From Arthrobacter sp. EPSL27 (GTDB lineage: Bacteria; Actinomycetota; Actinomycetes; Actinomycetales; Micrococcaceae), in NCBI RefSeq assembly GCF_001512305.1, contig NZ_LNUT01000003.1, positions 248,001 to 312,000 on the forward strand: a DNA stretch of 64,000 bases, written 5' to 3'. The notes beneath the pieces are model-generated. The model ran no database searches. It was given only the letters and a program-made list of their open reading frames with translations, and was not told the DNA's origin. Each line of letters starts with the position of its first letter. Within the stretch, counting starts at the first letter, position 1. The translations under genes were made by a program, and so were the position numbers. Of this stretch, positions 7,374-15,674 are shown one piece after another.

Positions 7374-8867
7374 TCAGCGGACCTCGATCACGCCCATCAT
7401 GCCCAGGTCCTCGTGGTCCAGGATGTGGCAGTGGTAGACCGAGCGGCCGGCGAAGTCGCGGAACGCGATCCTGACGGTGACGCGGCCGTTGGCCCGTAGG
7501 TTCACCACGTCCCGCACCACCACGGATCCCGGCGCCCGTCCGTTGTCGTCAATGAGCTGCATCGGCCACACGTGCAGGTGGAAAGGATGGTCCATGGGGC
7601 TGGTGTTGACCAGGGTCCACTCCTCGACGGTCCCGGACGCCACAGTGGTATCCGTGCGGGCCTCGTCGTAACCGCGTCCGTTGATGGTGAACTGCATCAT
7701 GGGGCCCATGCCGCCGCCCCGTCCGCCGGGGCCGCCGCCCATGGACAGGACCAGCTGCCGGCGGGCGGCGACGGTTGCAGTGCGCAGGTCCTCCGGGGGC
7801 GGCCGGGACGCCACGGCAGCGGCCGTGGCCGCGGCTTCGCCGTCCGCCCGGAGCGTCGCGAGGGCAACCGGCCCGCCGGCCTGGGGCCGCCCCCGCCCCA
7901 TCATTGCCGGCATTGCCCCGCGGTCGTAGGGGAGGGCCTGCAGGACTGCTTCACCCGCGGCGGCGGTGACCAGCAGGTCCGCGCGGTTCCCCGGCGCCAG
8001 CAGAAGTTCGTCCACGGGCTCCGGATCCGCTGACCGGCCGGAGTCCATGCCCAGCAGCTGCATTTGCTGGCCGTCCAGCCGGAGCCGCAGGAAGCGCGCC
8101 ACGCAGGCGTTGACGATCCGCCACCGCTCACGGTCGCCGGGACGGGCGGTGAGGGTGGGGTTGCTCTGCCCGTTGAGGAGGAGCAGTTCACCTTCCCGGC
8201 CCGCCATGCGCTCCATCAGGGACACTCCGGCGATGTTCCCGGAGCCGTCCAGGGTGGTGTCCGAGACCAGCAGCACCCGCTCAGTGCTGACCGGGACGGA
8301 TTCGGCATCTTCGACGATGATCGCGCCGTAAAGCCCGGCAAAGATCTGCCCCGCCACCATGCCGTGGTGGTGCGGGTGGTACCAGTACACGCCCGGCGGG
8401 TGGTCCGCGGGCAGCCGGTAGCGGTAGTCGAAGCCTTGCCCCGGCAGGACGGCCACAAAAGGATTGTCGGCGTTGCCTTGCGGGGATACGTGCAGGCCGT
8501 GGACGTGGAGGTTGGTCGGTTCGCCGAGGTTGTTGATGAGCCTGATGCTGAGCTCATCGCCGGGCCGCAGGCGGAGGGTTGGGCCCGGGAGGGTGCCGTT
8601 GTAGCAGAGCGCGCCGGCCTGCCGGCCGCCCAGCTCCACCCGTCCGGGGGCTGCCTCCAGGGTCAATTCCAGCCGGCCGTCGGCACTGCGGACTTCCGCG
8701 GGGCTGCGGAAGTCCGGGGAGCTGGCCGGCCCCGCAGGCTGCCCCGGCCCGGCGCCTTGCGGCGGACCGGACGCGAGGGACCACCACAACCCGGCGCCGC
8801 CGGCCACGGTGGCCGTTGCGCCGAGGCCGCCCAGGAGCAGGGCATTGCGGCGGCTGATCGGCCGCAT
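7374..8867 (-). CDS. Tat-exported multicopper oxidase
   Basis: This 497-residue oxidase starts with a twin-arginine signal (ISRRNALLLGG, then a hydrophobic stretch), so it is exported folded. The four copper-binding segments are present: HVHGLHVSP, WYHPHHHGM, DHPFHLHVWPM and VYHCHILDHEDLGMMG, providing type 1, 2 and 3 copper ligands. A Met-rich/Gly-rich segment (GGGPGGRGGGMGPMMQ, before the third copper motif) resembles the copper-binding loop of CueO-like enzymes. The likely role is oxidation of Cu(I) or of phenolic or metal substrates at the cell surface, supporting copper tolerance. The ATG overlaps the stop of the upstream SHOCT gene by one base (TGATG), indicating translational coupling. 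Confidence 0.5.
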   Translation of the reverse strand: MRPISRRNALLLGGLGATATVAGGAGLWWSLASGPPQGAGPGQPAGPASSPDFRSPAEVRSADGRLELTLEAAPGRVELGGRQAGALCYNGTLPGPTLRLRPGDELSIRLINNLGEPTNLHVHGLHVSPQGNADNPFVAVLPGQGFDYRYRLPADHPPGVYWYHPHHHGMVAGQIFAGLYGAIIVEDAESVPVSTERVLLVSDTTLDGSGNIAGVSLMERMAGREGELLLLNGQSNPTLTARPGDRERWRIVNACVARFLRLRLDGQQMQLLGMDSGRSADPEPVDELLLAPGNRADLLVTAAAGEAVLQALPYDRGAMPAMMGRGRPQAGGPVALATLRADGEAAATAAAVASRPPPEDLRTATVAARRQLVLSMGGGPGGRGGGMGPMMQFTINGRGYDEARTDTTVASGTVEEWTLVNTSPMDHPFHLHVWPMQLIDDNGRAPGSVVVRDVVNLRANGRVTVRIAFRDFAGRSVYHCHILDHEDLGMMGVIEVR

Positions 8868-9175
8868 CAGGGCTCCTCGCCGAGCACTTTCACGTTCTCG
8901 CGGTATTGCTCCGCGGTGAGTTCGCCCCTCGCGAAGCGTTCATCCAGGATCAGGCGCGCCTGGCTCTTGCCGCCGGGAAATCCGGCGCCGCCCGGGGGAG
9001 GCCCCGGCTGGCCGTAGGGCGGGGCGCCGTAGGACCCGTAGTGCTCGGGCCGGCCGCGGTTGGTTCCCCCCGAAAAGAGGCGGACCGCCAGCAGCACCAG
9101 CACCGCGATCCCCACCAGCAGCAGAAAACCCCAGAGCCACATCCAGCCAAAGCCGTTGCCGTAGTAGCCCATCAT
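8867..9175 (-). CDS. Small membrane protein with C-terminal SHOCT domain
   Basis: This is a 102-residue protein. A Gly/aromatic N-terminus (MMGYYGNGFGWMW) leads into one transmembrane helix (about residues 12-33), followed by a Pro/Gly/Tyr-rich linker and a C-terminal SHOCT motif (about 70-100: LDERFARGELTAEQYREN). SHOCT domains are short oligomerisation modules common at the ends of small actinobacterial membrane proteins. The gene is first in an operon with the multicopper oxidase, overlapping it by one base, so a role in the copper module (anchoring or metal binding) is plausible but unproven. Confidence 0.5.
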   Translation of the reverse strand: MMGYYGNGFGWMWLWGFLLLVGIAVLVLLAVRLFSGGTNRGRPEHYGSYGAPPYGQPGPPPGGAGFPGGKSQARLILDERFARGELTAEQYRENVKVLGEEP

Positions 9176-9299
9176 GGCCAGTTCCCTTCACCCGTGTGGT
9201 CTGTGGAAACCATGATCCGCCGGTACCGCGGGGCGGTCTAGGGTCATTGGTCGCGGGTCGGTGAGGCCGGCCGGCCCGGAGGCAAGGGCGGCCGGCGCA

Positions 9300-9839
9300 T
9301 CAGTTATTGACGGCAGCAAACAGGTTCAGGCTCGCGGAGAACACCAGCCAGGAAACGTAGGGCAGCATCAGAAGCCCTGCAGTCCTGCTGATCGGCCCGA
9401 AGTGGAGGACAGCCAGGGTTGCCGTCACGGCGTGGGCGCCGAGCACAGCAAGGGCCAGCCAGAGCGCCGCGGTTCCCAGCATCGGGTACAGGCCGAAGAA
9501 CATCAGCGGCCACGCCAGGTTCAGCAGCAGGAGAGCGCCGTATACCGTGAGCGCGGACCTGCGCGGGAAGTCCCGCTGCCGCCACACCAACCACACGGCC
9601 ACGGCCACGGCCGCGTATAGCACCAGCCACACCAAGCTGAACATCCACCCGGGCGGTGTCCACGGTGCCTTGTCGGCCAAGGCGTACCACGTGCCATTCA
9701 GCCGGATCGGCAGGGAGCTCAGCAGCGACACCAGCCAGGAGACCGCCACGAAGGCAAGCAATGCCATGCTCTGGCGCCGCCAGGGCCGATCGCCCAGCAG
9801 CGCGGGGAGCGGCGGGACTTCTTCAACGTTGGCCAGCAC
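9300..9839 (-). CDS. tspO: TspO/MBR family tryptophan-rich sensory membrane protein
   Basis: This protein of about 179 residues has five predicted membrane helices and the family signatures WYALADKAPWTPPGWMFSLVW and LNLAWPLMFFGL. TspO proteins bind porphyrins and related ligands and act in stress or tetrapyrrole handling. Start choice is uncertain. The GTG at 9839 gives a basic stretch (DRPWRRQS) before the first helix, as family members usually have; the ATG at 9767 would begin directly in the helix. Longer readings of this frame run into the DedA gene on the other strand and are not credible. It is divergent from the DedA gene. Confidence 0.5.
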   Translation of the reverse strand: MLANVEEVPPLPALLGDRPWRRQSMALLAFVAVSWLVSLLSSLPIRLNGTWYALADKAPWTPPGWMFSLVWLVLYAAVAVAVWLVWRQRDFPRRSALTVYGALLLLNLAWPLMFFGLYPMLGTAALWLALAVLGAHAVTATLAVLHFGPISRTAGLLMLPYVSWLVFSASLNLFAAVNN

Positions 9840-10001
9840 TGACTTACTGTGAACAATCAAGGGCCAGTACGTCAAACCGGCGCCACGCAGGGGGGTGCTG
9901 AGCGTGCCTTTGCCGCCCACGAAGTTCGGGGACGAACTGTGGCCCCGGGTCGTTGTGGCAGGTGGAGCCCCCCGACCCACCTGCCCGAAGGATTTCAAGT
10001 C

Positions 10002-10676
10002 ATGACCATGCCTCTGCTGATGCCCGCAGCCTCCGCTACCGAGGATCTGGGCGGCATCGTCGGGTTCGCGGCCAAAGCGATCGACGCCCTGGGGGAGTGG
10101 GGTGTGGGGCTGTTCACCCTCGTGGAGACAATCTTCCCCCCGATCCCCAGCGAAGTCATCCTGCCGCTGGCCGGCTACCTGGCCCGGCAGGGGGACATGA
10201 ATCTGGCGCTCGTCTTCTTTACCAGCACGCTGGGAGCCTATCTGGGTGCGCTGCTGCTGTACTGGCTGGGCGCGCGGCTGGGGCTGGAACGTTCCATCCG
10301 CTGGTTGTCCAAAGTGCCCCTGATGGAACGGGAAGACTTCGAGAAGGCAGCGAGGTGGTTTGAGCGCCACGGTAAGCCTGCGATCTTCTTCGGCAGGCTG
10401 ATCCCCGGCGTGCGAAGCCTCATCAGCCTGCCTGCGGGTGCGGAAAAGATGAACCTGCTCAGCTTCAGCATTTTCACCCTCTGCGGCAGCGGTCTCTGGA
10501 ACGGGCTGCTGCTGGGATTCGGCGCTCTGCTCGGAACCCAGTACAAGGTCATCGAGCAGTATTCCCGGTACCTCAACTACGCCGTCTATGCCGCGGTGGC
10601 GGTGCTGGCGGTGTGGGTCATCGCCAGGGCTGTCCGGCGTCGTAAATCAGCGCGCGCCACTTCCAGCCTCAACTGA
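10002..10676 (+). CDS. DedA family membrane protein
   Basis: This is a 224-residue inner-membrane protein of the DedA (SNARE-associated/VTT) superfamily, whose members are thought to flip or scramble lipids such as undecaprenyl phosphate. Family motifs: FPPIPSEVILPLAGYLA near the N-terminus and GRLIPGVRSLISLPAG in the second half, with hydrophobic helices between. The ATG at 10002 is chosen because GAAGGAT lies 9 nt upstream; a second ATG follows two codons later. The 3' end overlaps the end of the convergent radA gene by 8 bp. Confidence 0.5.
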   Translation: MTMPLLMPAASATEDLGGIVGFAAKAIDALGEWGVGLFTLVETIFPPIPSEVILPLAGYLARQGDMNLALVFFTSTLGAYLGALLLYWLGARLGLERSIRWLSKVPLMEREDFEKAARWFERHGKPAIFFGRLIPGVRSLISLPAGAEKMNLLSFSIFTLCGSGLWNGLLLGFGALLGTQYKVIEQYSRYLNYAVYAAVAVLAVWVIARAVRRRKSARATSSLN

Positions 10677-12042
10677 TCAGCAGCCCCAGCGCTTCGGCCA
10701 GGTGCCCGACCTCCCGCACCGAAAAGCCGGCGGGCACCGGTCCCGTGCCGTTGGGGCTCGCCGGCACCACGGCGTGGGTGAAGCCCAGGCGGTGGGCCTC
10801 CTGGATCCGCTGGTTGATGCCGGGCACCGGGCGGACTTCCCCGGCCAGGCCCACTTCGCCGAAGGCGATGAGCCGCTGCGGGAGGGGCTTCTTGGACTTT
10901 GCCGAGGCCACTGCCAGCGCCACGGCCAGGTCGGTGGCGGGCTCGCTGAGCTTCACGCCGCCCACGGTTGCCACGTAGGAATCGTCCTTGTTCAGCAGGC
11001 AGCCGGCCCGTTGCTGCAGGACGGCCAGCAGCATGGCCACCCGGGAACTGTCCAGCCCGCTGGTGGCCCGGCGCGGCTGGGAACTGGCGCTTTCGGCCAG
11101 CAGCGCCTGCACCTCGGCCAGCAGCGGCCGGCGGCCTTCCAGGGTCACCGTGATGCAGGTTCCGGAGACGGGCTCCTTGGTCCGGGACACGAACAGCCCG
11201 CTCGGATCGGCCAGGCCCACGATCCCGTCCTCGTTCAGGTCGAAGCAGCCGACGTCGTCCGTGGGGCCGTACCGGTTCTTAACCGCCCGCAGCAGCCGCA
11301 GCCGGGAGTGGCGCTCGCCCTCGAACTGGCACACCACGTCCACGAGGTGCTCCAGGAGCCGGGGCCCGGCGATGGAGCCGTCCTTGGTCACATGGCCCAC
11401 CAACAGGGTGGTCATATTGCGGCGTTTGGCCGCGGCGATAAGGGATGCCGTCACCTCACGGACCTGCGAGACGCCGCCGGCGCTGCCTTCGACGTCGGCG
11501 CTGCTCAGCGTCTGCACGGAGTCCACGATCAGCAGGCGCGGCTCGAGCTCCTCCACCTGGCCCAGGGCCTGGCCCAGGTCCGTTTCGGCGGAGAGGTACA
11601 GGGACTCGGCGACGGCGTCGATCCGGTCCGCGCGCATCTTGACCTGCGCGGCGGACTCCTCGCCCGTGATGTAAAGGACGTCCTGCGCGGTGCGGGCAAA
11701 CTTGGCCGCGACGTCCAGCAGCAGGGTCGACTTGCCGACGCCGGGTTCGCCGGCCAGCAGGATCACGGCGCCGGGAACCAGCCCGCCGCCGAGCACCCGG
11801 TCCAGTTCGTCCACGCCGGTGGGCAGGAATGCCGCGGTGGTCGCGTCCACCTCGGCGATCCGGCGGGCCGGCTCCAGCACGGTGGTGGCCGCCGTCGTAC
11901 GGGCGACGGTGCCGCCGGTCTCCTCCACGCTGCCCCAGGCCTGGCACTCGCCGCAGCGGCCCACCCACTTGGCCGTGGTCCAGCCGCATTCCGCGCATTT
12001 ATAGCCCGGCGCCTTTGCGGCCCGGGAAGTCTTGGTAGCCAT
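10669..12042 (-). CDS. radA: DNA repair protein RadA (RadA/Sms)
   Basis: This 457-residue RecA-like branch-migration helicase acts in recombination repair. The N-terminal four-cysteine zinc finger (CAECGW ... CGECQAWG, residues 15-34) precedes the RecA core with Walker A GEPGVGKSTL and Walker B LLIVDSVQT. The RadA-specific KNRYG motif (KNRFG in most members) lies in the middle, and a Lon-protease-like C-terminal domain completes it (ATVGGVKLSEPATDLAVALA, then FGEVGLAGEVRPV). Length and domain order are standard. A 55-bp gap separates it from the membrane protein gene upstream. Confidence 0.5.
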   Translation of the reverse strand: MATKTSRAAKAPGYKCAECGWTTAKWVGRCGECQAWGSVEETGGTVARTTAATTVLEPARRIAEVDATTAAFLPTGVDELDRVLGGGLVPGAVILLAGEPGVGKSTLLLDVAAKFARTAQDVLYITGEESAAQVKMRADRIDAVAESLYLSAETDLGQALGQVEELEPRLLIVDSVQTLSSADVEGSAGGVSQVREVTASLIAAAKRRNMTTLLVGHVTKDGSIAGPRLLEHLVDVVCQFEGERHSRLRLLRAVKNRYGPTDDVGCFDLNEDGIVGLADPSGLFVSRTKEPVSGTCITVTLEGRRPLLAEVQALLAESASSQPRRATSGLDSSRVAMLLAVLQQRAGCLLNKDDSYVATVGGVKLSEPATDLAVALAVASAKSKKPLPQRLIAFGEVGLAGEVRPVPGINQRIQEAHRLGFTHAVVPASPNGTGPVPAGFSVREVGHLAEALGLLIS

Positions 12043-12097
12043 TGCTCCACACTATCCGCGCCGTACGACACCACACGCCAGCAGGGCGGCGGCGCAG

Positions 12098-13225
12098 CTA
12101 CAGCGGCGGCAGAATGTCCCGCGCCTCGCGGGAATCCACACCCGCGGCCTCGAGCAGGTCCACCATCAGCGGGCGGAACAGCATCACCACCGTCTCGCCC
12201 TCCAGCCGCTGCACGTCCAGCAGCCGCGGGTGCAGCCGGCCGGCAATTTCCCGCAGGTCGGCCCGGGCCGTCCGCAGGTGGGCGCGCCGGACGCCGTCGT
12301 GCACTTCCGCCAGTCCCAGGGACAGTTCCTCCACGGCGTCGGCAGTGTCCTGCAGGACGTCGGCGATGTTCTGGGTGGCCTCGTCCGAGAGCGCCGCATG
12401 GTTGATGGCGCTGGTCAGCCGGCGGGCGAAGACGCGGCTGTTGCGCAGCGCCAGGTCGATGTAGTCCAGCGACTGCTCCATCTGGTCCAGCTCCTCCCGG
12501 TGCCGGCGGTAGGCGGGCGCCAGCGTGGCCACCTCCCCGGAGGCCCGGAGGGACTGCCGCATGGCGTCGACCAGCGGCTGGCAGTTCCGCCCCCGGATCA
12601 GCGCGTGCCACGCCTGGGTCGAGTCGCTGTAGCTGAGCGCGGAGGCGCATTCGCGGAGAACCTCGGCGAGCTCGTGCAGGAGCTTCTTGACGTCGTTGCG
12701 GGGTTCCCGGCGCGGGTCCTTCGGGATCAGGATGGTCACCAGCAGGGCGAACACCCCGCCCACGATCGCGTCGATGCTGCGAGTGAACGGCCCCCCGGCC
12801 GGGGCCGGCAGCAGCACCACGAGGAGGGACTGCAGGCCCAGCTGGGTGGTGAAGATGGTGCCGCTGTCCAGGAACCGGGCCAGCAGGATCGAGAACAGCA
12901 GGACGACGGCGGCCTGCCAGATTCCGGCGCCCAGCCAGTGCAGCAGCAGGTCGCCGACCACAATCCCGATGGTGCAGCCCAGCGCCACCTCGATGACGCG
13001 GCGCAGCCGGGGGTCACGGGAAAAGCCCAGCGAAATGAGGGACGACGTGGCGGCGAACAGCGGACCGCTGTGGCCCAACACGTATTCGGCGAACGCATAG
13101 GCGCCCACGGCGCAGGCGGTCATCTGGAGGGCCGGCACCAGTGAGTTCCGGCTGCGGACCAAGCCGGTGCGGACCCGGCCGCGGAGGAACCGGGCGCTTG
13201 CTGAGAGTCCAGGGGCGGGGGCCAT
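12098..13225 (-). CDS. FUSC/aromatic acid exporter-like membrane protein
   Basis: This protein of about 375 residues begins at the ATG at 13225; another in-frame ATG exists at 13270. The N-terminal half carries several membrane helices (e.g. LVPALQMTACAVGAYAFAEY, IWQAAVVLLFSILLARFL, IDAIVGGVFALLVTILIP). The C-terminal half is a soluble, helical region of about 180 residues. This layout matches the FUSC/ArAE superfamily of predicted exporters. The substrate is unknown. A second FUSC-like protein, with a different layout, is encoded at 51547-52590. Confidence 0.5.
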   Translation of the reverse strand: MAPAPGLSASARFLRGRVRTGLVRSRNSLVPALQMTACAVGAYAFAEYVLGHSGPLFAATSSLISLGFSRDPRLRRVIEVALGCTIGIVVGDLLLHWLGAGIWQAAVVLLFSILLARFLDSGTIFTTQLGLQSLLVVLLPAPAGGPFTRSIDAIVGGVFALLVTILIPKDPRREPRNDVKKLLHELAEVLRECASALSYSDSTQAWHALIRGRNCQPLVDAMRQSLRASGEVATLAPAYRRHREELDQMEQSLDYIDLALRNSRVFARRLTSAINHAALSDEATQNIADVLQDTADAVEELSLGLAEVHDGVRRAHLRTARADLREIAGRLHPRLLDVQRLEGETVVMLFRPLMVDLLEAAGVDSREARDILPPL

Positions 13226-13338
13226 GCGCTCCAGTCTATTTGCTGGCACGCCCTGTCCCGGCTGCGCCACAACGCCTACGGACGTGACGCAGCCAACGCA
13301 AGGGGGAACCGGCGGTTGTAAGCCAATGTCCCGGCGTC

Positions 13339-13378
13339 GTTAACCCTTCGTTCACCTTGGTCGGCCATTCTCTTCACC
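13339..13378. promoter_or_regulatory. PHO box (PhoP-type direct repeats) upstream of pstS
   Basis: Units spaced exactly 11 nt apart: GTTAACC at 13339, GTTCACC at 13350, TCGGCCA (degenerate) at 13361 and CTTCACC at 13372. This is the actinobacterial PHO box pattern of 11-nt direct repeat units with GTTCACC cores. It lies about 100 bp upstream of the pstS start and implies induction of pstSCAB under phosphate limitation by PhoR-PhoP. Confidence 0.5.
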
Positions 13379-13476
13379 TGGGGCACCTACCTTCAGTAAA
13401 GGTACAAACCGTACGCATCCCTGCCCGGTCTTCTCCGGCCCGGCACGCAGAGAAATCCCTGGAAGGGGTACATCTA

Positions 13477-14592
13477 GTGAAGGCACTCCGCTTCGGCCGC
13501 CACGCGGCAACCGCTGTCATCGCAGCCGGCGCTCTCGCGCTTACCGCCTGTGGTTCCGACAACGCAACGGGCACCGCCCCCGCCCCCGCAGCCTCCGGCC
13601 CGTCGGTCACCGGCACGCTGACCGGCATCGGCTCCTCCGCTCAGGGTGCAGCCATGGACGCGTGGAAGACCAGCTTCGCCGCGGCCAACCAGGGCGCCAC
13701 CGTGCAGTACTCGCCCGACGGCTCCGGCGCAGGCCGCAAGGCGCTCCTCGACGGATCCGCCCAGTTCGGCGGCTCCGACGCATACCTCAAGGACGAGGAG
13801 TACGCCTCCTCCACCGCCCAGTGCGGTCCCGACGGCGCCCTCGCCATCCCGGTCTACATCTCCCCGATCGCCGTGGCCTTCAACCTGCCCGACGTCAAGG
13901 AACTGAACCTCGACGCCGCCACCGTCGCCAAGATCTTCCGCGGCGAAATCGCCACCTGGAACGATCCGGCCATCGCCGCGCTGAACCCCGACGCCACCCT
14001 GCCTGACCTCAAGGTCACCCCGGTAAACCGCTCGGACGACTCCGGCACCACTACCAACTTCACCGAGTACCTGGCCGCCGCGGCTCCGGAAGCCTGGACC
14101 GACAAGGCCTCCGGCGTCTGGCCGGCGTCCCTGCAGGGCGAGAACGCCAAGGGCACCTCCGGTGTGGTCAAGACCGTCACCGACACCCCCGGCGCCGTCA
14201 CCTACGCCGACGACTCCGCTGTGAGCGGCAAGCTGGGCGTTGCCCAGATCAAGGTCGGCGAGACCTTCACCAAGATCTCCGCCGAAGCCGCCGCCAAGGC
14301 CGTCGACGCCGGCAAGCCGGTGGAAGGCCGCAACGCCAACGACCTCTCCATCAAGCTGGACCGCACCACCACCATCGAGGGCGCGTACCCGATCGTGCTC
14401 GTGTCCTTCCACATTGTCTGCTCCAGCTACGACAAGCAGGAGACCGTGGACCTGGTCAAGGCCTTCGAGAACTACGTGGTGTCCGAGGCCGGCCAGCAGG
14501 CAGCTGCTGACGCCGCCAAGTCCGCCCCGCTCTCCAAGGAGCTGCAGGACAAGGCCGCGAAGTCCATCGAGTCCATCAAGGTCAAGTCCTAG
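13477..14592 (+). CDS. pstS: Phosphate ABC transporter, substrate-binding lipoprotein PstS
   Basis: This is a 371-residue high-affinity phosphate-binding protein. It starts with GTG at 13477 behind GGAAGGGG; a longer reading of the frame would include the PHO box and is rejected. The signal peptide ends in the lipobox LTAC (lipidated Cys about residue 23), so it is membrane-anchored outside the cell. Phosphate-binding segments are visible: TGIGSSAQGAAMDAW, SPDGSGAGRKALLDG, FGGSDAYL and RSDDSGTTTNFTEYL. It is first in the pstSCAB operon. A long hairpin follows before pstC. Confidence 0.5.
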   Translation: MKALRFGRHAATAVIAAGALALTACGSDNATGTAPAPAASGPSVTGTLTGIGSSAQGAAMDAWKTSFAAANQGATVQYSPDGSGAGRKALLDGSAQFGGSDAYLKDEEYASSTAQCGPDGALAIPVYISPIAVAFNLPDVKELNLDAATVAKIFRGEIATWNDPAIAALNPDATLPDLKVTPVNRSDDSGTTTNFTEYLAAAAPEAWTDKASGVWPASLQGENAKGTSGVVKTVTDTPGAVTYADDSAVSGKLGVAQIKVGETFTKISAEAAAKAVDAGKPVEGRNANDLSIKLDRTTTIEGAYPIVLVSFHIVCSSYDKQETVDLVKAFENYVVSEAGQQAAADAAKSAPLSKELQDKAAKSIESIKVKS

Positions 14593-14636
14593 GGATGTCC
14601 TTGCGCCACCAGGCTTAGTGGAAACACCAGCCTGAT

Positions 14637-14695
14637 CCAGGTTCCCTGTTCCGGTTCGACGGTCACCGGCCGTCGTCACGGGGCAGGGAACCTGG
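14637..14695 (+). promoter_or_regulatory. Long hairpin between pstS and pstC
   Basis: A perfect 12-bp outer stem (14637-14648 with 14684-14695) encloses an inner CGACGG/CCGTCG stem. There is no T run. Such a structure between a binding-protein gene and its permease genes commonly protects the upstream mRNA or partly terminates transcription, so that PstS is made in excess. The role here is inferred. Confidence 0.5.
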
Positions 14696-14741
14696 GCGTT
14701 TGTCCGAAGTACCAGAAGATTCAAAGCCGAAGGATCATGAA

Positions 14742-15674
14742 GTGACCACCACCTCCCTGACCTCGTCCCGGGGCGCAGGCCGCGCCGGAGACAAAGTCTT
14801 TTCCGGAGCCACCTTGGCTGCGGGGTGCCTCATCCTGGCCGTGCTCTTCGGAGTGGCGCTCTTCCTCGTTGTCCAGGCGTTTCCCGCCCTCACGGCCTCC
14901 CCGGACCTGATCAAGGGCGGCGAAGGCTTCTTCGCGTACATCTGGCCGATCGTGATCGGCACGCTGATCGCGGCCACCATCGCCCTGGTGATCGCCACCC
15001 CGATTGCGATCGGCGTCGCGATGTTCATCTCGCACTTCGCCCCGCGCCAGCTCGCCTCGGGGCTGGGCTACGTGGTGGACCTGCTGGCCGCCATCCCTTC
15101 CGTGGTCTACGGCGCCTGGGGTGCCGCGTTCCTCGCCAAGGAAATCTCGCCGGCGTACAACTGGCTGGCCAGCAACATGGGCTGGCTGCCCATCTTCCAG
15201 GGCCCGGCCTCCGCCACCGGCAAGACCATCCTGACCGCGGGAATCGTGCTCGCCGTCATGATCCTGCCCATCATCACGTCCCTGACCCGCGAAATCTTCC
15301 TGCAGACCCCCAAGCTGCACGAGGAAGCCTCCCTGGCGCTCGGCGCCACGCGGTGGGAAATGATCAAAATGGCCGTGCTGCCGTTCGCCCGTCCCGGAAT
15401 CATCAGCGCCGTTATGCTGGGCCTGGGCCGCGCGCTGGGCGAGACCATGGCCGTGGCGCTGGTGCTGTCCTCCGGCGCCCTCACCGCCAGCCTGATCCAG
15501 ACCGGCAACCAGACCATCGCCGCCGAAATTGCGCTGAACTTCCCCGAGGCCAGCGGGCTTCAGGTCAGCACCCTCATCGCAGCAGGCCTGGTCCTGTTTG
15601 TCATCACCCTCGGCGTGAACATGATTGCCCGGTGGATCATCGGCCGGCACAAAGAATTCTCGGGAGCCAACTAA
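14742..15674 (+). CDS. pstC: Phosphate ABC transporter permease PstC
   Basis: This is a 310-residue permease with about six membrane helices and the ABC permease EAA loop (HEEASLALGATRWEMIKMAVLP), where the ATPase PstB docks. GTG at 14742 is chosen because GAAGGA lies 7 nt upstream; an in-frame TTG at 14700 is possible but has no ribosome binding site. The conserved GRALGETMAVALVL segment of PstC is present. Its stop TAA is directly followed by the ATG of pstA, so the two are translationally coupled. Confidence 0.5.
   Translation: MTTTSLTSSRGAGRAGDKVFSGATLAAGCLILAVLFGVALFLVVQAFPALTASPDLIKGGEGFFAYIWPIVIGTLIAATIALVIATPIAIGVAMFISHFAPRQLASGLGYVVDLLAAIPSVVYGAWGAAFLAKEISPAYNWLASNMGWLPIFQGPASATGKTILTAGIVLAVMILPIITSLTREIFLQTPKLHEEASLALGATRWEMIKMAVLPFARPGIISAVMLGLGRALGETMAVALVLSSGALTASLIQTGNQTIAAEIALNFPEASGLQVSTLIAAGLVLFVITLGVNMIARWIIGRHKEFSGAN

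Noticed and set aside
13474..14724. Long minus-strand open frame opposite pstS
   Set aside because: It is the mirror of a well-supported lipoprotein gene; its product is Gly/Val/Asp-rich without any domain, as expected for an antisense frame in high-GC DNA.
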